64,000 nt of DNA from Bacillota bacterium. Its GTDB lineage: Bacteria; Bacillota; UBA4882; UBA8346. Position numbers and translations under genes: made by a program. Location: the NCBI GenBank assembly GCA_023394955.1, contig JAEWZY010000012.1, forward strand, positions 51,863-115,862. The letters run 5' to 3'. This document shows positions 17,382 to 25,216 of the stretch, one piece after another (positions within the stretch are counted from its first letter, which is position 1; each line of letters opens with the position of its first letter). The notes beneath the pieces were generated by a model that was not told the DNA's origin, searched no databases, and saw nothing but the letters and a program-made list of their open reading frames with translations.

Positions 17382-18671
17382 CTAAATCCCGGCTAATAGC
17401 ATTTCCATCTGAGCCGCTATTTCTTTGACTACCTGCTCGGCGGTGGCTGTGCCTTCCCAAAGCGGGACTAAGGCGCCGCGCATCGCATTTTCACCCTCGT
17501 TATACCATGTTGTAAACGGCTGATAAACCGTCATCAGGTTCTCACGGCCTACCAAGAAGGCCTTCTTATTGATAAGCCGTTGTCCCGGTGTCTTTAAAAA
17601 TAATTCATGATTAGTGAGGGCGGTTTGAGAAGGAACCATCTGGCCTAAAGCTAACAGTTTATGAACTCCCGGCGCATCCGGACCGGCTAAGTATTTGACA
17701 AATTGCCAGGCCGCTTGGGGGTTTTTGCTGTTTTTAGTAATGGCAAAACAACTTCCATCGCCACGGTTAGCCTTAATTTTTCCTCCCTGAGGCAGAGCGG
17801 CCACATCCCAGTTGAATTTGACTGAATTGTTATAGGTCGGCACCCGCCAATGGCCGATAATATTCATCGCCGCCTGGCCGGACATGAACATGTCGCCAAT
17901 GGTACCGCGTTGGGCCGGAGTCAAGGTCAATTTATGTTTATGAATAATGTCGGCGCAGAATTGCAAAGCTTCAATCTGTTTTTTATCTTTTAACAACAAT
18001 TTGGTTGGATTGTAAAGATCGTCAAAAAGTAGTTTGCCGGTTTTTTGATAAAGGATAACCTGCCAAACAGTGTTGGTGTCGTAATGGAAGGCAAATTGAT
18101 CGATCTTGCCGTCACCATCTTTATCCTTAACCAGCTTTTTACCCATTTCAATGAATTGTTCCCAAGTCATGTTATCGGTGGGATAGGGAACTTTAGCGGC
18201 GTCAAACATGTCTTTATTATAGAAAACAACGAATGCCGCAGTATCAATCGGTAAACCATAAAGCATTTTATTGTTATATTGGTATAGTTTCAGAACCTCC
18301 GGAATATAAGCTTTTATATCCATTTTGTCCTTTTTGACAAAGGGCATTAAATCTAAAACTTGTTTGTTGGCAGCTAAGATATAAGCCTGATGGGTCGCGG
18401 GATAAATCACATCCGGGGCAGAATTGGCCGCCAGCATGGTCTGGAGTTTCAGAAAATATTCATTAGAATTACTAATGTTCTCAATAACGATTTCCACTTC
18501 CGGATGAAGTTTTTCATACTCGGCTTTGATCGGCTCGGCCACATTTTTCAGACGGGCGTTATCCCAACGGAGATACCACCGCAATTGAACCTTGGGCGCC
18601 GCGAATACCGATAGCGCCATACTTCCGATCAACACGCAAACAAGTACCAACACAAAAATACGTCTGTTCAT
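17382..18671 (-). CDS. Family 1 sugar ABC transporter substrate-binding protein
   Basis: 429 aa extracytoplasmic solute-binding protein, SBP family 1 (MalE/UgpB type). Signal peptide 1-24 with AFAAP-like cleavage (VFAAP). Family features: YEKLHPEVEIVIENIS, LAANSAPDVIYP, VVFYNKDMFDAAKVPYPTDNMTWEQFIEMGKKLVKDKDGDGKIDQFAF and the INKKAFL region near the end. DKDGDGKID is an EF-hand-like loop common in this family. It has an AAP rather than a lipobox, unusual for a Gram-positive SBP, so anchoring may be through an uncleaved signal. It serves the two permeases upstream; no ATPase gene is in the operon, so a shared MsmX-like ATPase is expected elsewhere. Confidence 0.92.
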   Translation of the reverse strand: MNRRIFVLVLVCVLIGSMALSVFAAPKVQLRWYLRWDNARLKNVAEPIKAEYEKLHPEVEIVIENISNSNEYFLKLQTMLAANSAPDVIYPATHQAYILAANKQVLDLMPFVKKDKMDIKAYIPEVLKLYQYNNKMLYGLPIDTAAFVVFYNKDMFDAAKVPYPTDNMTWEQFIEMGKKLVKDKDGDGKIDQFAFHYDTNTVWQVILYQKTGKLLFDDLYNPTKLLLKDKKQIEALQFCADIIHKHKLTLTPAQRGTIGDMFMSGQAAMNIIGHWRVPTYNNSVKFNWDVAALPQGGKIKANRGDGSCFAITKNSKNPQAAWQFVKYLAGPDAPGVHKLLALGQMVPSQTALTNHELFLKTPGQRLINKKAFLVGRENLMTVYQPFTTWYNEGENAMRGALVPLWEGTATAEQVVKEIAAQMEMLLAGI

Positions 18672-18833
18672 TACATTACCTCCATTTTTTTAATTTTCAC
18701 GCAACGACATTAGTTGAACCTATAATCGAAAATTAACAAGACATCATGATTCACAAAAAATGCCGCTACATGATAACCACAAATTTTGATACTTCGACCA
18801 CCTCCTTAAAGCGAATAAGATACACCTGCATTT

Positions 18834-19724
18834 TTATCCTTTGATCCCGGTAACAACCACACCTTGAATGAAATATCTTTGCGCGATAAAAAAGATAATC
18901 ACTGGCGGAAGCATTACAATAGTGGTCGCCGCCATCAGCAAGTTCCATTCCACAAAGTAGTCATGGCGCAAAGCATTCAGTCCAAGGGCCAAGGTATAAT
19001 TTTTTTGCGAACTAATGTAAATTAACGGCCCCATAAAATCTTTCCAGCGGGATAAGAAGGTAAAGACAGCGATTATTCCCAAAGCCGGTTTGGCTAACGG
19101 CATAATAATCCGGAAAAAGGTTTGCAGATAGCTACAGCCGTCAATCCGGGCCGCCTCGTCCATTTCAACAGGAATCGACATTAAGAACTGACGCATTAAA
19201 AAGAGGTATAATGCCTCGGCAAACAACCCGGGAACGATCAACGGCAAAAAGCTATCCAGCCATCCGAGGGATTTAAACATTATAAAACGCGGAATAATCA
19301 ATATGTGAAACGGAAGCATCATGGTACTCAAAGCGATGATGAACAAAATATTCCGTCCTGGAAAGCGAAACCTGGCAAATCCGTATGCCGCCAAACTACT
19401 GGACAATAATTGCCCCAAAATTCCAATACCTGTAATGATACTGGTATTGGTCAACTGGCGGAAGAAATCCATTGATTTAATGGCATCGCCAAAATTATGG
19501 AGCACTATCGGATTGGGAATCCAAATCGGCGGAAAAGCCAAGGCCTGATCCAATTCTTTAACTGCGGTGGAAATCGTCCAATATAACGGAATCATAATGA
19601 TGATTCCACACAATGTCAGAACACCGTAAACAAAAGCCATCCATGCTGTACGACGAGAAGAACTTGTGCGCAATAATGAGGTTTCGGGATTCACATCAAC
19701 CGTTATCATCTTTGAATTAGTCAT
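18834..19724 (-). CDS. Sugar ABC transporter permease, MalG type
   Basis: 296 aa with six predicted membrane helices. The EAA loop that contacts the ATPase reads EMDEAARIDGCSYLQTFFRIIMPLAKP. Its opening residues after the first helix (YWTISTAVKELDQALAFPPIWIPNPIVLHNF) are typical of MalG/AraQ-like permeases. Its ATG overlaps the stop codon of the partner permease by four bases, and AAGGAGATG precedes it. Confidence 0.92.
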   Translation of the reverse strand: MTNSKMITVDVNPETSLLRTSSSRRTAWMAFVYGVLTLCGIIIMIPLYWTISTAVKELDQALAFPPIWIPNPIVLHNFGDAIKSMDFFRQLTNTSIITGIGILGQLLSSSLAAYGFARFRFPGRNILFIIALSTMMLPFHILIIPRFIMFKSLGWLDSFLPLIVPGLFAEALYLFLMRQFLMSIPVEMDEAARIDGCSYLQTFFRIIMPLAKPALGIIAVFTFLSRWKDFMGPLIYISSQKNYTLALGLNALRHDYFVEWNLLMAATTIVMLPPVIIFFIAQRYFIQGVVVTGIKG

Positions 19725-20635
19725 TTTTTTTCATCTCCTTTTACTGTTCCTTCATAATAGACCCAAGCCGAAGATGATTTGAAAACCATCAAGGTGAAAA
19801 ACAGTAAGATTAGGAAAAAAATCCAGGCCAGAGCGGAAGCGTACCCCATTTTAAAATAACGGAAAGCGTTATTATATAAGTAAAGGATAAAAAACTGCGC
19901 GTTTTTCCTTGGTATTTCACCAGCCATTACATATACTTGCGTGAAAGTTTCGAAAGAATTAATTAAGGTAGTAATGATGTTATAAAACAACACCGGCGAA
20001 ATCATCGGTAAAGTTACATGGCGAAACCGGGCGAACATTCCGGCTCCGTCAATCTCAGCCGCTTCATACATTTCAGTGGGAATTCCCTGTAACCCGCCTA
20101 GATAAACCAGCATGTTTGAACCGACCCACCATAAACTCATTAGAATAAACGACGGGAGGATCCATCGCTCGTCACCCAACCATCCCGGCCCTTGAATATG
20201 AAAGTACTTCCAGAGAAACCAGTTCAAAATGCCGTATTGCGGGTTAAAAATCCACATCCAAAGCATTGAGGTGGCTACCATGGGTAATACCGAAGGAAGA
20301 TAAAATATAGTCCGGAACATTCCCAAACATTTGATCTTCTGATTTAGTAAAATCGCTACTAACAAACCTAAGGTCACCATAATGGGTAAACGACAAAAGG
20401 AATAAATGGCGGTTACTCTGAGAGCGTTCCAAAAATTAGGGTCCCTGAATAAAAACTGATAGTTTTTAAATCCGATAAAAGTCGGAGTATTTAACAAATC
20501 CCATTTGCATAAAGAGATAATAAATGACGCTATCAACGGTCCAAGAGTAAAAATCAAGAATCCCAATAACCACGGCAAGATAAACAAAAAACCGGCAATC
20601 ATTTCTTTTCTACGCATTAAGCCTATTTTGTTCAC
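19721..20635 (-). CDS. Sugar ABC transporter permease, MalF/UgpA type
   Basis: About 304 aa with six membrane helices; the EAA loop is EMYEAAEIDGAGMFARFRHVTLPMISP. The start I choose is GTG 20635, preceded by GGAGGTG with six bases between; an ATG-opened longer reading would begin 36 codons earlier inside the isomerase gene and add a non-membrane stretch that the family lacks. With this start it overlaps the upstream isomerase gene by 26 bp, which implies coupled translation of isomerase and transporter. Confidence 0.9.
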   Translation of the reverse strand: MNKIGLMRRKEMIAGFLFILPWLLGFLIFTLGPLIASFIISLCKWDLLNTPTFIGFKNYQFLFRDPNFWNALRVTAIYSFCRLPIMVTLGLLVAILLNQKIKCLGMFRTIFYLPSVLPMVATSMLWMWIFNPQYGILNWFLWKYFHIQGPGWLGDERWILPSFILMSLWWVGSNMLVYLGGLQGIPTEMYEAAEIDGAGMFARFRHVTLPMISPVLFYNIITTLINSFETFTQVYVMAGEIPRKNAQFFILYLYNNAFRYFKMGYASALAWIFFLILLFFTLMVFKSSSAWVYYEGTVKGDEKK

Positions 20636-22043
20636 TAAATTCACCTCCGGAATATATTTCTGCCTTAATTCCCAATATACGACTAAATTCCAATAACTCC
20701 CGCCGGTAATCACCGGAAACAGCATGGATATGATTGGAACCATAAGCCTCTACAAACCGAGATAGATCCATATCGGTTTTTAAGACCGCATGGGGCCAGC
20801 ATTGAGTCGATTGGGCAATTAATCCTTTTTCATCAGCAATAACATCGCCAAAACCAATGGCTAACCAATACCGTCCCCCTTTACGACAAAATCTAGCTAG
20901 AGTCAGCGGCCCAGGCGCACAAGTAAACTGAACCGAACCTCCTCCTGCTTCCCCGAAAACATGAGTGACCAAGGTGATCTCTGAAAAATTGGAGCTAGGA
21001 TCCTCCGAACGTCCGGCGAAATAAGGCGCCATGGTTCCGCAATTGTTTAGGAGAAGGATTCCTTCTTCAGGTAATACTGCCCTGACATCCATCAGCGTGG
21101 TTGGCTTGCCTCCGGATAATTGGTTGAGGACCTTCATCGTCAAGGCTCCGTCTCCGTCAGCCTCACAAGCGCAAGGGATTGCCGTTTTAGATCCGTTTGC
21201 GTCATACCGGTCGTTTAATAAAGCCACGTTCAAACATTGTAAACAATAGCCATTACTCATTTCCGGCTGACACTTGATTGAGATGAAATCAAGCTTATTT
21301 TCGGCAACTATTTCTCTAGTCCCCAAATAACTGCGAATTTGTAATTCTAAATGTTCTTTAGTGAACAGCAAGTCATCGAAGGCAAATTTTAATCCCTGAT
21401 TTTCGAGCCATTTTTCTAAGGCGATCACCTCGTTGCGGTTCTGTTTCTCAGCCCGACGCACAATTTCTAATTGGTCGAAGTGTTCAACATCAATACCATA
21501 TAGCTGTTGCCATTGGGAGGGATCGATTCCCGCGGAATAAATACCTAAACTCCGCCCCCCAAATACTCCATAACGCAAACCTTGAAGAGCTTTAACAGCA
21601 TTAGCCGCGTTAGCAAAGGTTCTTATCGAATTTAATACTTTTGGGTCCTCTATCCTACCCCAAATTCTCCGGTGGGCAATTCCAACTTGATCGAGCGCAG
21701 CTCCGCATCCTAGCATCCCAGGTAAACTAGATGTTGCGATATCGTCATTAGCTAATAATAAAAGCGGCAACTGGATTAATTTGGCCATTACAGTAGCAAA
21801 ATTAGGAGCCACCCAAATTGGAAAATGAAAAATAGCGCAATCAAAATTGTTTAAGTTAGTTGAGGCGACAATTTCCCGCGCTTTTTCCAGGGACCGGATG
21901 GGTTCGAATGTCGTTATATCCATTTCTCTTCCCAAAACACTTTGAACTTGGTTGAGATATTGTTCTAATAAAGAACGCCTTTTTTGAAAGAAATCATTTC
22001 GATGTTCGGCAAATGTAAACAAAGCTATTTTAGGTCCTGTCAT
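20610..22043 (-). CDS. L-fucose/L-arabinose isomerase-like protein
   Basis: 477 aa, cytoplasmic. The C-terminal half carries the FucI metal-site pattern: Glu and Asp in ACEADGDGALTMKVLNQLSGGKPTTLMDV and a His in GSNHIHAVSGDYRRELLEF near the end; NNCGTMAPYF and FGEAGGGSVQFTCAPGPLTLARF are also typical. Related proteins isomerise aldoses and ketoses using Mn2+; the specific sugar is not evident. ATG 22043 has GGGAGG seven bases upstream; a longer TTG/ATG reading adds 12 residues without support. First structural gene after the LacI regulator, and it overlaps the permease gene by 26 bp. Confidence 0.8.
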   Translation of the reverse strand: MTGPKIALFTFAEHRNDFFQKRRSLLEQYLNQVQSVLGREMDITTFEPIRSLEKAREIVASTNLNNFDCAIFHFPIWVAPNFATVMAKLIQLPLLLLANDDIATSSLPGMLGCGAALDQVGIAHRRIWGRIEDPKVLNSIRTFANAANAVKALQGLRYGVFGGRSLGIYSAGIDPSQWQQLYGIDVEHFDQLEIVRRAEKQNRNEVIALEKWLENQGLKFAFDDLLFTKEHLELQIRSYLGTREIVAENKLDFISIKCQPEMSNGYCLQCLNVALLNDRYDANGSKTAIPCACEADGDGALTMKVLNQLSGGKPTTLMDVRAVLPEEGILLLNNCGTMAPYFAGRSEDPSSNFSEITLVTHVFGEAGGGSVQFTCAPGPLTLARFCRKGGRYWLAIGFGDVIADEKGLIAQSTQCWPHAVLKTDMDLSRFVEAYGSNHIHAVSGDYRRELLEFSRILGIKAEIYSGGEFSEQNRLNA

Positions 22044-22196
22044 TTTAGCGCCTCCCTGGAAAACTCCAGTTAATATCAACTTACTAAACCGTGTCAGCTT
22101 TAATGGTTTTGGTGAGTTATGTCGCCTCCTCTATAATTACCTCTTTTAAATTTTAAATTGTTCTAAAATCGCTAAATCGAGTAAGCTATAAAAATA

Positions 22197-23276
22197 TTAT
22201 CCCTGATTACTTTTTACTAAAAGACCATCGGTAACAGGTACTACCGATTCCCTAACTACTAACTCGGGAGGAAAAAGGAGAGTATGTTTAGGTCCGGCGA
22301 CACTCAAACCTTCCAATCTAGAAATCAAGAGTTCAGCCGCTGCTTTTCCCATCGTGTACTTTGGTTGTTTGATAGTAGTAAGCGGGGGATCGATCAAATC
22401 CGCTAAAATAATATTGTCAAAACCAATTAATGAAATATCATTGGGAACTTTAAGCTTTTTCTCTCTAAGGGCTTTTAACGCTCCAATCGCCGTCATATCA
22501 TTAACCGCGAAAATTGCTGTGACCTCATGGTTATCTTCCAACAACCTTAAAGCCATACGGTAACCGGCTTCAACTTCATAGTTAGTGTCCCTGCCTTCTT
22601 CCTCCATGAAATCATCTAACAATATATATAATGGGTTTATGGTTATTCCCGCTTTTCCCAAAGCATTTTTATATCCTTCCAACCTATCGCTCCGACTGGA
22701 AATATTGGTCGGTCCCGATAAAAATGCAATATTCTTATGGCCCATTCCCAGCAAATATTCGGCTGCCATTTCACCGCCTCTGAAATTATCGAACAAAACC
22801 GAATCGACATTATTATCGTTAATGCGGCGATCAAAAGCGACAATAGCAACTCCTTGGCTGCGTAACTCACGGATATAATCGACATTATAAGTGATTGAAG
22901 TGAAAATGATACCGTCCACTTGCTTACTGGCTAAAGCTCTGATATATCCATTTTCTTTTTCAGGGTCCCTGAAGCTGTTACAAAGAAAGATATTATATCC
23001 GTGTTCGTTGGCGACATCCTCGACCCCTTGCGCGATTGAAGGAAAAAAGGGATTAGTGATCGATGGGATAACCAGCCCGATAATTTTCGATCGTTTCGTT
23101 TTTAAACTTTGGGCTAAAGCATTAGGTTGATATTTTAATTCTTGGGCCACCTTCAAAACTTTTTGCCGAGTTTCCTCGGGGATTCTCGAGTTGGGAATAT
23201 TATTTAAAACTAATGAAACCGTCGTCCTCGATACTCCGGCCAAACGGGCTACATCCTTACTGGTTACTTGCTTCAT
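22197..23276 (-). CDS. LacI-family transcriptional regulator
   Basis: 359 aa. N-terminal helix-turn-helix TSKDVARLAGVSRTTVSLVLNN (about 3-24), hinge helix region PNALAQSLKTKRSKIIGLVIP, then a periplasmic-binding-protein-like effector domain (TNPFFPSIAQGVEDVANEHGYNIFLCNS to LFPPELVVRESVVP). A palindromic operator lies 23-43 bp upstream of the start and is repeated before the secreted lyase at 5.6 kb, so it probably represses itself and the polyuronate genes until a sugar ligand binds. Ligand unknown. Confidence 0.95.
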   Translation of the reverse strand: MKQVTSKDVARLAGVSRTTVSLVLNNIPNSRIPEETRQKVLKVAQELKYQPNALAQSLKTKRSKIIGLVIPSITNPFFPSIAQGVEDVANEHGYNIFLCNSFRDPEKENGYIRALASKQVDGIIFTSITYNVDYIRELRSQGVAIVAFDRRINDNNVDSVLFDNFRGGEMAAEYLLGMGHKNIAFLSGPTNISSRSDRLEGYKNALGKAGITINPLYILLDDFMEEEGRDTNYEVEAGYRMALRLLEDNHEVTAIFAVNDMTAIGALKALREKKLKVPNDISLIGFDNIILADLIDPPLTTIKQPKYTMGKAAAELLISRLEGLSVAGPKHTLLFPPELVVRESVVPVTDGLLVKSNQG

Positions 23277-23298
23277 TTACTGTTTTACCTCTTTCAAT

Positions 23299-23318
23299 TT
23301 GCTGACACGTGTTAACAG
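23299..23318. promoter_or_regulatory. LacI-type operator upstream of the lacI-family gene
   Basis: TTGCTGACACGTGTTAACAG, matching the palindrome at 5.58 kb in its central ACACGTGT and most flanking positions. It lies 23-42 bp before the LacI start and directly after an AT-rich TATTAT/TATATG stretch that could be the -10 box, a position suited to autorepression. Confidence 0.65.
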
Positions 23319-23430
23319 CATATAATATTCTTTCTCAAACAAAAATATCCTCTTTTTTTCAAGAAATAATTTAAGAAATATTTCAAACCTGTTGATACTA
23401 TTTATGATAAACCGTTTTAACAGATTTATT

Positions 23431-23479
23431 AAATAAAAAACTGTTAATAAAAAACGCCACGACAGTTTTTATTAACAGT
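23431..23479 (-). terminator. Terminator after the pyridoxamine-oxidase-like gene
   Basis: Perfect 14-bp stem ACTGTTAATAAAAA with its complement, loop of 12 bases, followed on the minus strand by TTTTTTATTT. It lies ~50 bp after the stop codon at 23529 and before the lacI promoter region. Confidence 0.7.
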
Positions 23480-23528
23480 ACTATAGATTAACTTCAAGAA
23501 CTGAGGGAGCTTAATTAAATTGAAGCTT

Positions 23529-23990
23529 TCAATACCCTGATTTTTTTCCCGTCATCTCTTCAATTACAATCTTAATCACTTCCGTTTTGCGGAGCATATC
23601 TTCAGAATACTCAAATTGATTTTCTTTGGTAAACTTTCGCATCATAATATTCAGGGCCTTCTTTTTTTCCTCGGGTTCCTCCAAAAAATAGGCTTTTCCG
23701 ATACCAATCACTGAATAATAGTTAATCCCCCAGTTACAGAGTTGTTCACCTGGGACCACTTCCACCTTTGACTCGACCTCAAAGCAGATTTGATTGTTTT
23801 TACGAATCAAATCAATCTTTTTCCCTTCCGGGGCCGAATGAAGATATAGATAACCATCATAATAGCCAAAGACCATCGGTATTAAATAGGGTTTTTCCCA
23901 ATCGCATAATGCAATCCTGCAAATCCGTTCCTCTATAAGAATGGTTTCAATCAACCCATAATCGGTAATTTTCTTGTCAATACGGCGCAT
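23529..23990 (-). CDS. Pyridoxamine 5'-phosphate oxidase-like flavoprotein (NimA-type)
   Basis: 153 aa split-barrel flavin-binding protein. Features of the NimA/PNPOx-like group are ERICRIALCDWEKPYLIPMVFGYYDGYLYLHSAPEGKKIDLIRKNNQICFEVE and a C-terminal KIVIEEMTGKKSGY. Such proteins bind FMN or F420 or haem; many are annotated as 5-nitroimidazole reductases, but the natural reaction is unclear. Single gene with its own extended -10 promoter, GGAAGGAGG at the start and a terminator behind it. Confidence 0.85.
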   Translation of the reverse strand: MRRIDKKITDYGLIETILIEERICRIALCDWEKPYLIPMVFGYYDGYLYLHSAPEGKKIDLIRKNNQICFEVESKVEVVPGEQLCNWGINYYSVIGIGKAYFLEEPEEKKKALNIMMRKFTKENQFEYSEDMLRKTEVIKIVIEEMTGKKSGY

Positions 23991-24012
23991 TGGTTCCTCC
24001 TTCCATAATTCA

Positions 24013-24018
24013 ATTATA
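24013..24018 (-). promoter_or_regulatory. Extended -10 promoter of the flavoprotein gene
   Basis: TATAAT on the minus strand preceded by TG plus one base (TGGTATAAT), giving an extended -10 element. No good -35 box is seen. The start codon follows after ~23 bp, so the leader is short. Confidence 0.55.
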
Positions 24019-24098
24019 CCACATCTATCTATTATGATGGCGAGAAAGAAAATCGGATCATTACAAACGAACTATAAATGCAGTCTTTTCTCCCCCGA

Positions 24099-24299
24099 TC
24101 AAACGGTTAAATTCCTAATAATGGCCAAAGTGCAGGAGGAAACCATCCCGCCTTCTTCAATGACCGGATAATAGAGGTTCGGATCGGCTAAGATTAGATT
24201 CCAATGTCGCTTTAAATCCTGATCAACCTTGAGTTCCGGATCATCCGGGTTAAGAAAACGATACAGCGAGCAAAGGTCCTCTGGAAGGAGGAAATTAGT
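24099..24299 (-). pseudogene. GNAT N-acetyltransferase remnant (N-terminal half)
   Basis: An open frame of ~66 codons with no start codon. Its translation contains PEDLCSLYRFLNPDDPELK, ILADPNLYYPVIEEGGMVS and SCTLAIIRNLT, which match the first half of a common GNAT family whose members continue with an acetyl-CoA-binding segment (ENVVTH and R/Q-x-x-G-x-G/A). Here the frame stops after NLTV, before that segment, and is opened by a TAG instead of an initiator. A frame change near 24285 may join it to upstream residues. It is a decayed gene, not functional. Confidence 0.6.
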
Positions 24300-24323
24300 C
24301 TAACCGAACCACCGGAATTTTGG

Positions 24324-24351
24324 ATAAAAAAATAACCACCTCTAAGGTGGT
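24324..24351 (-). terminator. Rho-independent terminator of the candidate RNA
   Basis: ACCACCT-TAG-AGGTGGT, a perfect 7-bp stem, followed on the minus strand by TATTTTTTTA. It is the strongest terminator in this gene-poor stretch. Confidence 0.8.
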
Positions 24352-24579
24352 AGATGACAAAACATTTAAAACAAACATTTAAAACTGGTAAAACACTTAA
24401 AGCATTTAAAACATTTTTAAAACCTAAAACCAAAACCTTTAAAGAAGTAACACTCCCCATTTTGGAAAGCCGGCTAGATATTCCACCATGGGGTTGAGCA
24501 TTTACCCGTCCACCGGCGCCAGCGTCAAATAGATGCTCGCTAGTCCCTACACGAACTTATCCGTACAAAGAGGGACTGT
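24324..24579 (-). ncRNA. Candidate structured non-coding RNA of unknown family
   Basis: About 255 nt between a TATAAT box and a strong terminator. Three helices are visible: AGTCCCT/AGGGACT (24571-24577 with 24542-24548), GAGCAT/ATGCTC (24533-24538 with 24496-24501) and CCCCAT/ATGGGG (24488-24493 with 24455-24460), with the palindromes GGCGCC and GCCGGC inside loops. A T-rich 3' part (24355-24435) repeats TTTTAAATG-like words before the terminator. I do not recognise it as a known riboswitch or housekeeping RNA. A 20-codon ORF (24439-24501) starts within it but has no clear ribosome binding site. Confidence 0.5.
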
Positions 24580-24585
24580 ATAAAT

Positions 24586-24591
24586 ATTATA
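24586..24591 (-). promoter_or_regulatory. -10 box of the candidate RNA
   Basis: Perfect TATAAT on the minus strand (in GGTATAATATT). A weak TTTATC lies 17 bases upstream in the -35 position. The predicted start near 24579 is two bases before the first helix of the RNA. Confidence 0.45.
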
Positions 24592-24607
24592 CCTGATTAA
24601 TGAAAAT

Positions 24608-24631
24608 AGATAAAACCCCTAAACAGGGGTT
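24608..24631 (-). terminator. Terminator at the end of the repeat field
   Basis: AACCCC-TGTTTA-GGGGTT followed by TTATC on the minus strand. It separates any transcript coming from sigK and the repeat field from the candidate RNA that starts ~30 bp later. Confidence 0.6.
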
Positions 24632-24765
24632 ATTCGGGTAAACTCCGGCAAAATCAGTGGATATCTTAAAATAGCTTTGCTTTTGGATAAATTCCGCCGG
24701 GAGCCTTTTGTTAATGAGTCTATGGCTAAGAGTCTTGGCTCTTCAGTTTCTAATAAATAGAGACT

Positions 24766-25140
24766 TGCAGTAACCTTATCTCCGGCTACCGCACCACGTT
24801 GCGTGGATACCCGCAACCTTTCGGCTACGAACACCCATTACACGCACTACGATAACCTTTGACCGACTGCTATCAAAACTTGGGGATCTACCTGCAATCT
24901 CTCGACTGCAAGCAAACCCTTTCGCTCCGATAACAATCTGGGCCCGACCGCCATAGATAAGTTTCCCTACCACGACGATCTCTTCAACCGCCGTAATAAG
25001 TTGGCTCACCTATAACAATCTGCGCTCAGACCGACATGAATCCAAACTCTACGGACCCATATCGATCAGTTGCTCGACTGATAACGACCTTTCAGCCTCT
25101 GGGGCAAGGCCGTTATCAATCTGCGCCTCGGCTACTACAA
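24766..25140. repeat. Degenerate repeat field downstream of sigK
   Basis: No gene is supported here. On the plus strand, variants of a short element recur: a TAAC/GCAA-A/C-TCT word followed by CCGACTGC- or CGGCTAC-like word. Examples start near 24770, 24813, 24850, 24894, 24930, 24975, 25011, 25065, 25080 and 25112. TAACAATCTG is found at 24931 and 25011 and as TATCAATCTG near 25114. Spacing alternates about 43/37, 44/36, 45/36 bp in the better half, an ~80-bp period made of two half-units. Short ORFs in this stretch are by-products of the repeats. Confidence 0.5.
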
Positions 25141-25216
25141 ATCTCTGAGTATAGATTAACCCATCTAGCAAGATTTATTCTTGGAAAATAATGGTCCTAA
25201 AATATTCGGGCGCCGC

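Noticed and set aside
24330..24440. Possible CRISPR-like or minisatellite array in the T-rich words
   Set aside because: Repeats are 8-11 bases, irregular, without spacers of constant length.
24440..24600. tRNA or known riboswitch in the candidate RNA region
   Set aside because: No cloverleaf with a T-loop GTTCRANNC and no match to the conserved words of TPP, cobalamin, SAM, glycine, lysine or c-di-GMP riboswitches that I could recall.
24619..25009. Two overlapping short ORFs (71 and 77 codons) on the minus strand in the repeat field
   Set aside because: They are made of repeat units, lack ribosome binding sites and family resemblance, and overlap in different frames.
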